A DNA stretch of 64,000 bases from Nitrospirota bacterium (GTDB lineage Bacteria; Nitrospirota; Nitrospiria; SBBL01; JAADHI01): assembly GCA_029261215.1 (NCBI GenBank), contig JAJDBT010000081.1:1-64000 (forward strand). Direction: 5' to 3'. This document shows, in pieces, positions 45,718 through 53,600 of the stretch. Within the stretch, counting starts at the first letter, position 1. Every line of letters starts with the position of its first letter. Under the pieces are notes generated by a model. That model worked only from the letters and a program-made list of their open reading frames with translations. It ran no database searches and was not told where the DNA came from. Made by a program: the position numbers and the translations under genes.

Positions 45718-46359
45718 CTAAGCCAGCGCAGGGAAAAGACCCTTGATCCCATAGGCGATAAATTCGACTGCAATTGCAGCCAGAATCAAGCCCATGATCC
45801 GTGTGAAAACGTTAATCCCTGTGGCCCCGATGCGCTCTGCGATCCAGGGCGACAACCGTAGTACGACCCAGATGACCAGACTCAATAAAAGAATGCCCAG
45901 TGAGATGATGGCATAATGTACGATCCCGCTTGATTTGTGAACTGCCAGAATCACGGTGCTGATCGCGCCCGGCCCCGCCAGTAAGGGCATGGCCAGTGGC
46001 ACGATGGCGACGGATTTTTTTTCGATTGACTCATCCGCTTCTTCATCCGTCTGCCGGATCGGGCTCGTTTTGGCGTGCAGCATCGCGATGGCCATCAGCA
46101 ACACCAGAATGCCGCTGCCGACTCTGAAGGAATCGATGGTAATCCCAAAAAACTTCAAGATCAATTCACCAAAAAATAAGGAGACCAAGAGAATGACGCT
46201 TACCCCGACGGCCACCCGATTGATTGTCTTGTGGTGTTGACTGCGATTCTCGTCTACAGTCATGGTAATAAAAATGGGGATTGCCCCAAAAGGATTGACG
46301 ATTGCCAGCAAGCCGATAAACATTTTGATGTATTCTGCGTAATTCAACATGTGCTTCAT
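45718..46359 (-). CDS. MarC/YchE-family inner-membrane protein
   Basis: The protein has 213 residues with six membrane helices. MarC family hallmarks are FIGLLAIVNPFGAIPIFITMT and the VPLAMPLLAGPGAISTVI segment. The family's function is unresolved; some members are annotated as NAAT-type transporters. The gene is followed by the phosphorylase gene on the same strand, which starts 22 bp beyond its stop. Confidence 0.9.
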   Translation of the reverse strand: MKHMLNYAEYIKMFIGLLAIVNPFGAIPIFITMTVDENRSQHHKTINRVAVGVSVILLVSLFFGELILKFFGITIDSFRVGSGILVLLMAIAMLHAKTSPIRQTDEEADESIEKKSVAIVPLAMPLLAGPGAISTVILAVHKSSGIVHYAIISLGILLLSLVIWVVLRLSPWIAERIGATGINVFTRIMGLILAAIAVEFIAYGIKGLFPALA

Positions 46360-46531
46360 GATCTTGTCGTGAATGGGATCGAGGCTGGCAGCGATGCTTT
46401 AATCTCTGTCAGGCCCGGTGTTTAAATTTGAAATTGTTGGGTCTTTTTCTCGAATCCCTTAAGAGGGCCATCTTCTTATGTTTGTCTCATAAAGGCAACC
46501 TTATCTTTTGAAAAGGGAACCCGCAACCTTG

Positions 46532-46571
46532 CCCCGCAAGCCTCCCAATGTAGATGAGGAGGTTTGCGGGG
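46532..46571. repeat. 14-bp stem in the marC-DUF2934 gap
   Basis: Arms 46532-46545 (CCCCGCAAGCCTCC) and 46558-46571 pair with one G-U in 14 positions around a 12-base loop. No T-run follows on either strand. It could be a terminator-like stem for the leftward DUF2934 gene. The rest of 46360-46724 has no gene I can support. Confidence 0.6.
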
Positions 46572-46724
46572 TGGTTTCCATGTTCCGGTTGTTGTCGGGT
46601 TTTAGTGATTTCAGTTCAAACAACGACACGATGAGTCACGCTGAAATTGCACATATCAAGGTCATGGCAAGACCGTCGTGGTTTTCACCGTTTCTAAAAA
46701 TTCGAAAGCAATCTTCCGGGGCGA

Positions 46725-46961
46725 TTATTTTCCCCGCATTTGCGCCTCAATTGTTTTTTCTGCCTGCAACCAGTCGTCCTGTGGCGATCCACCTTGAAAA
46801 CCCCGCTGTTCCGCCATGTAATAAGCGGCCTCTGCAATCATGTGAGATCGCTCCGCAGGCGTAGGAGAGCCTACTGTTTTTCGGCCTGATCCCGCTCTGG
46901 TTTTTTCTATAGTGATCAATGGAGTCACCTTTTTTTCGTTGGTTTGTTTTTGAGCTTTCAT
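46725..46961 (-). CDS. DUF2934-family small protein
   Basis: The protein has 78 residues. After a Lys/Thr-rich N-terminus it contains RSHMIAEAAYYMAEQRGFQGGSPQDDWLQAEKTIEAQM, the DUF2934 motif (I-A-x-x-A-Y-x-x-A-E-x-R-G-F-x-x-G-x-x-x-x-D-W-x-x-A-E). The function is unknown; members are often found next to stress genes, which fits the DUF2892 and Hsp20 genes here. AGAGG lies about 8 bases before the start. Confidence 0.85.
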   Translation of the reverse strand: MKAQKQTNEKKVTPLITIEKTRAGSGRKTVGSPTPAERSHMIAEAAYYMAEQRGFQGGSPQDDWLQAEKTIEAQMRGK

Positions 46962-47056
46962 TCAAATACCTCTCGTTTGATTGTTTCCTGTACTCTTTGA
47001 TTTATAAATACGCTATTGTCTTATATCCTAGGCAGTCTTTTGGCACAATCGACTGC

Positions 47057-47266
47057 TCACCACGTCTTTTTTACACAAGTGTTGATTCCCAATCCCTTCC
47101 AAAGCGGACAAAATCGGGTCAGGCCGGTGATGAGGGCGACTGTACCGATGACATAGGCAGTGCCTGAACCCCAAGGCGACAGACCGGCCATTGCGCCGAT
47201 CAGAAAAAAGATGACTCCGGTGACGATTCGGATGACTTGTTCAGTCTTTCCCACGTTACAGGTCAT
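47057..47266 (-). CDS. DUF2892 (YgaP-like) inner-membrane protein
   Basis: The protein has 69 residues from the ATG at 47266, which follows AGGAG by 6 bases. The pattern MTCNVGKTEQVIRIVTGVIFFLIGAM...GTVALITGLTRFCPLWKGLGINTC is typical of DUF2892: two membrane helices ending in the CPLxxxLGxxTC motif. Conserved cysteines may bind metal or sulfur. A small palindrome (CAAGTT/AACTTG, 47294-47310) lies upstream. Confidence 0.85.
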   Translation of the reverse strand: MTCNVGKTEQVIRIVTGVIFFLIGAMAGLSPWGSGTAYVIGTVALITGLTRFCPLWKGLGINTCVKKTW

Positions 47267-47332
47267 GAGGTACTCCTTTTCTTGTCTGCGTCCCAAGTTG
47301 TTTTAACTTGAGACTCAGTTACCGATGTTATA

Positions 47333-47833
47333 TTACTGAACCTTAATCTTTGCCTCTCTGCGTTTTGTTTCTTCCGTTTTTGGCAGACGGACTTCGAGAA
47401 CCCCTTTTTTGAAGTGGGCGCTGATCTTGTCAATCACAACGTCGCGGGGAATTTCGATGGATCGTGAGAAAGACCCAAAGGTCCGTTCCGAACAATAATA
47501 ACCTTCTTCTTTCACTGCCTCTTCTTTCTTTTTTTCGCCCTTAATGGTCAGGATATTATCCGCAAGATGGATATCAAGATCCTCTTTTTCGATGCCGGGG
47601 ATTTCTGCTTTCACTACGACATCTCCCTTTTCTTCATAGATGTCGATCACCGGTTCGATGAATCCGGGCAAATCCACTATCTGTGATCGCCTTGGCCTGC
47701 CAAAACCGAAACGTCCCCAGGGGCCGTCTTCAAAAAATCGTTCCATTTCTTTTTCCATCCGTCTTAAATCCGAAAAAGGTCTTCTTGTCAGTGAACCCTG
47801 TTCTGCTCCTTTTTTGACTTCGACTTTGCTCAT
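47333..47833 (-). CDS. Hsp20-family small heat-shock protein
   Basis: The protein has 166 residues from the ATG at 47833, which follows GGAGGG; a longer frame to 47887 has no such site. The alpha-crystallin domain spans about 65-160 (VDIYEEKGDVVVKAEIPGIEKEDLDIHL, the GVLEVRLPK motif, then IKVQ). It is an ATP-independent holdase for unfolding proteins. A perfect palindrome lies 46-59 bp upstream. Confidence 0.94.
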   Translation of the reverse strand: MSKVEVKKGAEQGSLTRRPFSDLRRMEKEMERFFEDGPWGRFGFGRPRRSQIVDLPGFIEPVIDIYEEKGDVVVKAEIPGIEKEDLDIHLADNILTIKGEKKKEEAVKEEGYYCSERTFGSFSRSIEIPRDVVIDKISAHFKKGVLEVRLPKTEETKRREAKIKVQ

Positions 47834-47878
47834 GGATCCCCCTCCTTCTTTAATGTGTATTTCTGTATTTTTGTCGTG

Positions 47879-47892
47879 GTGATTCAAATCAC
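47879..47892. promoter_or_regulatory. Palindrome upstream of Hsp20, possible operator
   Basis: GTGATT and AATCAC are exact inverted halves around two bases. It lies 46-59 bp upstream of the Hsp20 start, a normal place for an operator. It is not the CIRCE (HrcA) sequence. A regulator is not known. Confidence 0.4.
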
Positions 47893-48019
47893 TCTCATTA
47901 AAAAAACGACCCTTTTTTAGAGGCGCAAATGCCGAATCCCTCTGCTTGTTTTCTGGTCGGACACGGGCCGCCCCATTCGGGTGAACGGAGTCATATTATC
48001 TTGAGACAAAACAAAAAAA

Positions 48020-48048
48020 GAGACAACCCCTCAAAAGGAGTGTTTTAA
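48020..48048. repeat. 29-bp dispersed hairpin repeat, copy B
   Basis: This is the same orientation and length as 43036-43064, with three differences. It lies in the 532-bp region between the Hsp20 start and the acidic protein gene, which otherwise holds only the palindromes listed. Confidence 0.6.
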
Positions 48049-48226
48049 GGGTGGCAATGAGGGGATACGGTGCGCATATGGGGCATGGGTCTCCCTTGAA
48101 AACTTCGGATTCAGATGTCACTGTGAATAAGATCGTATGAGGTTTTGGCTAGATGAACTCACTGTTGCAATTCATTCAAGGCAAGCTGAATGTTTTAGTG
48201 GAAAATCAGTCAAAAACCGGATCGAT

Positions 48227-48297
48227 TCCGCCAATAAAATAGCGCAGGAGGCGATAGGTAAAGCGACCTATTCCTCCTGCGCGACTTTATTGGCGGA
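48227..48297. repeat. 71-bp REP-like palindrome
   Basis: TCCGCCAATAAA at the left end and its exact inverse at the right form a 12-bp stem. After a 3x3 internal loop a 10-bp stem GCGCAGGAGG follows, then a bulge and 6 bp, closed by a 6-base loop. There is no T-run. It lies 69 bp downstream of the stop of the acidic protein gene. It resembles an extragenic palindromic (REP/BIME) element. Confidence 0.7.
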
Positions 48298-48365
48298 TAA
48301 TCAGTGTGTTCACGCCTGTGTTTTCATTCTCCATCCGGCGCAATCCCAACATAACGATTTTGATC

Positions 48366-48656
48366 TTAATGGTCTTTATGCTTCTCATCCGCATTCTCTG
48401 TTTCGAAGTGATCGTTATGCTTGTTTTTTGATCGATGGTCTTCGTGCTCTTCTTCCATCGCCCCATTTTGCTCGTCTTCTTCCTCCCGATTGAACCGATT
48501 CGCAGGTTCATCCCTTTCCGGGTTGTCACCCTTGTTGGAAATTTGGGATGCTTCTTCCGTTGAAAACCCTTGAACGAAATTCGACTTCTGAGCCAACGCC
48601 ATAGACGATGCAAAGAGTACAGCCAAAACCGGTAAGGATATTTTTTTGATATTCAT
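48366..48656 (-). CDS. Small secreted acidic His-rich protein
   Basis: The protein has 96 residues. Residues 1-22 form a clear signal peptide ending ALA. The remainder is disordered, rich in Glu, Asp, Asn, Lys and His (RSKNKHNDHFETENADEKHKDH). GGAGG precedes the start. I do not recognise a family. A His- and acid-rich periplasmic peptide could bind metal, but this is inference. Confidence 0.65.
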   Translation of the reverse strand: MNIKKISLPVLAVLFASSMALAQKSNFVQGFSTEEASQISNKGDNPERDEPANRFNREEEDEQNGAMEEEHEDHRSKNKHNDHFETENADEKHKDH

Positions 48657-48954
48657 GATGATCCTCCTTCTTTATGTTCGATTCACGTTGTGGGTGATGT
48701 TTACGCAAGCTACCTTTTTCTCAAAAATACAGATGTGAATGACCTTCTGTATTTTAAGAACAAGTTCATACTATCGCAGCCTGCTGAATTGAAGCTGAAT
48801 GTAAAAAATCTGATAAAGCGCTTGATAATCAGGAAGAAGCGAGACGGCTTTGAAACATTCTGAATCAAGCGGGCACGGGGCGGATTCAAAAAGTAAGTGC
48901 GACACATTTCTATATTTAAAGAAGTGAGGTGAATTGAGAGAAATGAGTGACCAA

Positions 48955-48984
48955 TTGACATCAATTCAGAGATTTGTATATAGT
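48955..48984 (+). promoter_or_regulatory. Sigma-70-like promoter ahead of the tRNA fragment
   Basis: TTGACA (48955-48960) and TATAGT (48979-48984) are separated by 18 bases. It is in an AT-rich stretch, about 75 bp before the tRNA fragment and about 175 bp before the cupin gene. It could drive the cupin or be what remains of a promoter near the tRNA. The rest of 48657-49056 shows no gene. Confidence 0.45.
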
Positions 48985-49056
48985 GCCATACAAATTAAAA
49001 GTCAATATATATAGGTAGTTAGATGTTATGGAAGTAGGAGAGAGCAATATCGTCTT

Positions 49057-49105
49057 CTGATTCGTAATCAGCAGGTCGGTGGTTCAATTCCACTCGTCGG
49101 CTCCA
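49057..49105 (+). other. 3' fragment of tRNA-Thr(CGU)
   Basis: The anticodon stem-loop CTGATTCGTAATCAG, variable loop, T-arm (GGTGGTTCAATTCCAC) and acceptor 3' strand with encoded CCA (CGTCGGCTCCA) are exact tRNA-Thr features. The 5' half is missing: the bases where GCCGACG and the D-arm should lie do not pair with the 3' half. This is typical of an integration (att) scar, where a mobile element carried the tRNA 3' end, or of tRNA decay. No integrase is nearby. Confidence 0.85.
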
Positions 49106-49160
49106 ATAAAATTTTTTCTGCCCCGGGCCCTCTGTCACATGACTCATCTGGAGAAAATGA

Positions 49161-49508
49161 ATGTCTCACCCCTCATATCATGAAAAGAGCTCGGACGGGA
49201 TCGATTTAATCCGCTGGCCACATCTCAATGTTGCTTTACCCGAAGCCGAAGTGATTAGCTTTTTTACCAGTCGCGGGATTCAGCCATTACGATGGATGAA
49301 TGCCCCTGAATCCGCTCATTCCGCCCATGTGCACGATTATCGAAAAATTCTTTTTTGTATTGAGGGCGGGATTACTTTTTCATTTCCCGATTCTGACACT
49401 GAATACACTTTATGCCCCGGTGATCGTCTCATTATTCCCAGAGGTCTCAAACACAGTGCTTTTGTGGGGCCGAAGGGGGTGACTTGCGTTGAAGGCAAAG
49501 GGGTGTGA
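49161..49508 (+). CDS. Small cupin-domain protein
   Basis: The protein has 115 residues. The cupin fold is visible as HVHDYRKILFCIEGGITFSFPD (motif 1, HxH...E) and PGDRLIIPRGLKHSAFVG (motif 2, PGDxxxIPxxxxH). The metal ligands His, His, Glu and His are present. Function is unassigned; small cupins of this type bind metal and a small ligand or act in detoxification. Confidence 0.85.
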   Translation: MSHPSYHEKSSDGIDLIRWPHLNVALPEAEVISFFTSRGIQPLRWMNAPESAHSAHVHDYRKILFCIEGGITFSFPDSDTEYTLCPGDRLIIPRGLKHSAFVGPKGVTCVEGKGV

Positions 49509-49616
49509 TGACAATGCTTTTTCCTCGCAGGCACGTGTGAGTGTTTTTCTGAATCTCTCGTTTATCTAAGTCTTATCGCCTAAAACAGATTGAGGCACAG
49601 GGGAAGTTTCTTGATT

Positions 49617-50684
49617 ATGCGATATCGTAATATGGAGAAATACCTCTTTTTAGCAGGGGCCTTGTTTTTGTTTGTTGTTTTTTTGCCTGGGTGTGCCTCT
49701 GCAACAAAAAAAGAGAAAATTCAATTTGGAGCGTGGGTGACCTATTGGGATTTTGAGGGGGGGATGTCCTTTGCCCAAAAAGAGGAACCGCTTTTGCGAG
49801 ATATTTATTTTTTTGCGGTCGCCTTGAATCCGGAAGGAAGGCCCTTCCTGGTGAAGACTGATCGGCCCTCTAAAAAAAGTATTGCTCAAATCCGTTCATT
49901 GAATCGTAAGCCATGGATGACGGTGGTGAATGATGTCCATTCTCAGGATGGGTCGTACCTGCTTAAAGATGCTGATGTCATTCATATTATGCTTAAAGAT
50001 CCTGAAAAACGGAACACTCATCGTAAAGAGATTGTTCGCTTGGCAGTGAGTGAAGGATTTCTGGGTGTGGACATTGATTATGAAAATCTACTGGCTGAGG
50101 ATAAGGACCTCTTTACGTTGTTTATCCGGGAGCTTTCTGAAGATTTAAAAAAGGAAGCCATTCAACTATCAGTGACGGTGCAGCCGAAAAAAGGCCCTTC
50201 CCGCGCGGTAGGCCCCGGCGCGGCGGATTGGGCTGAGCTGTGTAGAACGGTCGATCGACTCCAAATCATGCTCTACAACCTGCATAACGGAAAAACAGAC
50301 CCTGGTCCGATGGCAACCTTAACCTGGATTGAGCAGGTTTGGCGTTATGCACAAAAAGAATGTGGGGCGGAGAAGCTTGTCCCTATTTTAAAGGTGAGTG
50401 GCATGTTGTGGGGGCCTGAGGGAGTGAAGGGGATTCATTTTGAGGAGGCGATGCTTCTGGCACAGGAACATCGTTCCGGGATTCAGAGAAATCCGGATGG
50501 GCTGTCTCCTTATTTTCAGCACTCATCAGGGGAGAAGCAGCATACGGTTTATTTTGAGGATGCTAGAAGTTTGGGAGAAAAAGTCTCCCTATTGGAAAGC
50601 CTTGGCTGCCGTCGGCTTCTTTTCTGGAGTCTGGGCAAACAAGACCCCGCTTTATTTTCCGAGTTACAATCACTTCAGTTTTAG
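49617..50684 (+). CDS. GH18-like lipoprotein
   Basis: The protein has 355 residues from the ATG at 49617. A TTG at 49590 is possible and an ATG at 49632 also. A signal with lipobox LPGC (Cys26) makes it a lipoprotein. The body is a TIM barrel of the GH18 type with the catalytic DxDxE motif as DIDYE (152-156, Glu156), preceded by FLGV. VTYWDFEGG and LQIMLYNLHN are the typical strands. GH18-fold enzymes cleave beta-1,4-N-acetylglucosamine polymers. It converges on the exopolysaccharide operon with overlapping stop codons (50681-50684), suggesting a trimming hydrolase for that polymer, which is inference. Confidence 0.82.
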   Translation: MRYRNMEKYLFLAGALFLFVVFLPGCASATKKEKIQFGAWVTYWDFEGGMSFAQKEEPLLRDIYFFAVALNPEGRPFLVKTDRPSKKSIAQIRSLNRKPWMTVVNDVHSQDGSYLLKDADVIHIMLKDPEKRNTHRKEIVRLAVSEGFLGVDIDYENLLAEDKDLFTLFIRELSEDLKKEAIQLSVTVQPKKGPSRAVGPGAADWAELCRTVDRLQIMLYNLHNGKTDPGPMATLTWIEQVWRYAQKECGAEKLVPILKVSGMLWGPEGVKGIHFEEAMLLAQEHRSGIQRNPDGLSPYFQHSSGEKQHTVYFEDARSLGEKVSLLESLGCRRLLFWSLGKQDPALFSELQSLQF

Positions 50685-53600
50685 AAACGGTATTGCAATA
50701 AAGCTTCGAGCATTTCACGTGAATACCCTGGGGAACGAGAGAAACTGGCTTGTAGATGGGTGTTGAAGTGGTCAGCCCAGGTTTTTTTGAGCAAGATTCT
50801 CCCCTGGCTGATCCATCGTGAACCATGTATTCGGTCACTGGCCCATCCCAGACCACTTTCCGCCTCCATCTCCCAGCGTGGGTTCCACGAGTGTCGATAA
50901 TGGAGGGTTCCTTCCGTTTCGTAGAGTCCTTCAGGGGTGTAATAACGGTTTGATTGAAATTGTGTATCTCGAAATGCGAGGCGCGCGCCCATTTGCCAGT
51001 TCGGCCAGCGTGACAGACGGTGTTTGATTCGGAGACCGAAGTCGGTGCGTGTGTTGTGATCGTCGTAATCGAGATAGGCGAAGGAAAGCTGCCCATTCCA
51101 CTGGGGGGGCAGCTGAAAGGAAGCAGAGCTTCTGAAGTGGTGTGCCTGTAAATCGGCTTCATGGGCTTGCAGGGTTTCGATGTCTTCATAGGACCAGTTC
51201 AGTCTGAGGGTATGCAGTCCCGTTCCATAACGTGCGCCGAGCCAGATGTTTTGGCTGCCAGACCCTCTTTCCCTTTGGCGCTGTCGAAACTGACTGTCTA
51301 AAACAAGTCCTTTTTGCGCAAACCACTGAGCGCCGACACTCAGCTCCTGAACCCCTAAATTTTCAAAACCTCTTTCACGAAAATGAGTGTGGCCTGCCTC
51401 ACCCCAAAGATGAATGTTGTTTTCCAGGGGGTACAAAAAACGCATGGCTTGCCAGTGGCGGAGGCGTTCACCAGACTCCGGGGAAAATCCGGCACGCGCC
51501 TGAAGTTGAGGCTGCGTTTTCCAAGCCATTTTTTCCATGAGCTGCTTTGTTTTTTTGTCAGGAATGGTCTCATTGTTCAAAACGAACTGGAGGTGTTTTC
51601 TGGCTTCGGGGTATTGAAATTGATGATAAGCAATTGCAGCGAGATAGTACTGGGTATCTTCTTCTAATAAAGGGGCTTGTCTGCCTAATTCCGAGAACAC
51701 TTCACCTGCTGCCGCATATTCTCCACTCCAGAAGTAGGACTGTCCCAGTCGAATACGGGACAGGTTTTGTGGATGTTGTCGGACAAGACGCTGGACAAGT
51801 TGCTCTCCACTCCAGTCTGAAGCAACACTGTTACGACGAAGGGTTAACGGGGCGTTTAGCCCTGTCTTTAAAATGTTGAAGCCACTTTGATCCTGAATAA
51901 ATCCAAAACGATAATAACGTTTTAAAAGCACGTCGTTTAAACGTATCGCCTCAGGCATGTTTCCCAAGCTGCCTTGGCCGGCATCCGAAAAAGGAAAGGC
52001 GTACCCGATAATCTTGTGATTTAATCCTTCCTTGCCCAAAATCGATCTGCTTTGAAGATAATCCTGTTCGAGCCGAATGCGATACTCTTCATCTGTTTCC
52101 AGTCGGTTTTTCTCTGCGAGCCATTTTTTGTTTGTTAGAAAAGTCCCTTGTTGTCCATCTGCATCGATTTGAATCGGGTCATGTGCAAGATGACCGTGAC
52201 TTTGCATTTCCCAACGACCTGTTTTCTCATAGAAACGAATCGTCGGCCAATCTGAGAAAAAAGGGCCGTTCTTCACCATTTTAAAGGTGGGAACAAACAT
52301 TGTGGCTTTCATCTGATGGTTTTTTAAGACAGGATCACCCAATTTCATCGCATCAAGGCGTGCATCATCAAAGGTAATAAGAATAGGTTTTTTTGGAAAA
52401 GGTTTTTTATTGTCGATCATGTCAGCCAATTCATTGACTGTAATACTCTGGTAGCCTTGATTTTTGAGGGCGGTTAATTGTTCGTCAAATCGTGTGACAG
52501 AAAGAAGGGTACTTCGAGGGTTTTCACTTAAACCATGATAGAGGAGAATGGGTAAATAAATGGATTCTTCTTTCGGGAAAGCAATCTCCTTGATGTCGGT
52601 TTGAGAGGCCTGAAGCTGCCCCATCGTGGCCTGTATTTGTCCACGTTGCAGTCGCATTTCGTAGTCATTAAAAAAGTCAGATCCTCGTTTTTCAAGCAGA
52701 TGGATTGCTTCAGGAAATATTTTTTCGGAGACGAGGGTTTCATATAACCCAATAAAAGCGTCTTTGTGATGCGGGTAGGTTTTTAAAAGGCCTTGATAGA
52801 TTGGATGGGCTTTTTCGTAATGCCTGTCGAAGCGATAGGCATTTGCCAGATTCAGGAGTATATCCTGATTGTTTGGGTGATGTTTTTGGGCCTCTGTCAT
52901 GAGCGTGATATTTTGAGAGAAGTCTTCAGTTTTTCGATAGATTTTACTAACTTCAAGCCAGTAAGACGGCTCTTCCGGGAAATATTGAATTAAGACCCGG
53001 TACCATCGAAGCGCTTCTTTATGATCCTCCTGTATTGTGGCATCTTGTGCCAGAAAGAGAATCAGGTCTTTTTGGGGGCCGTGGAGCGAGAGCATCCGCT
53101 TTGCCTCAAGCAGTGAGTGTGTGTGTTCTCCTGTTTCGTGCAGAGCGCGAACATAATAATATCGTGCTCTGGGGACATTTGAGCCAAGCGCCAGCACCTT
53201 TTTCCACTGTATTTTTGCCTGCTTAAAATCCCCATATTGAATTAAAATCTCTCCCCAAAAAGACTGAATGGGAAGGTGGTCGGGGTAAGTCTGGGCAAGA
53301 TGCTTAGCTTCCTGTTTTGACTTGAGGTATTGCTGGTCCCAAAATCGTGCTTTTGCCAGGGTCAGCTGTAAATCGGGCTGCTCGGGGGAAAGCCGAAGAC
53401 CTTCTTCCGAGGTTTGTATGGCTTTAGAATAATGCTTGGTCTTGAGATAGAGCCTCGTAAGCAGTTGATAAGGTGCAGGATGTTCGGGATGAAAATTTCG
53501 GTAGGCCAGCCACAGTTGTTCTGTTTGATTCCAGGCCGCTTTGCGCCAATAGATCCATCCGAGGTCTCTTAATGCCAGTTCATTTTCAGGTTCAAGTAAG

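Noticed and set aside
46508-46864. Rightward 118-codon frame over the DUF2934 gene
   Set aside because: It includes the 14-bp stem and overlaps a gene of a known family on the other strand; no similarity or ribosome-binding site.
48710-48964. Leftward 84-codon frame before the acidic protein
   Set aside because: Phe/Arg-rich composition in an AT-rich gap, no ribosome-binding site and no family pattern.
49021-49105. A complete tRNA-Thr gene
   Set aside because: The 5' acceptor strand and D-arm are missing; only the 3' part from the anticodon stem is present.
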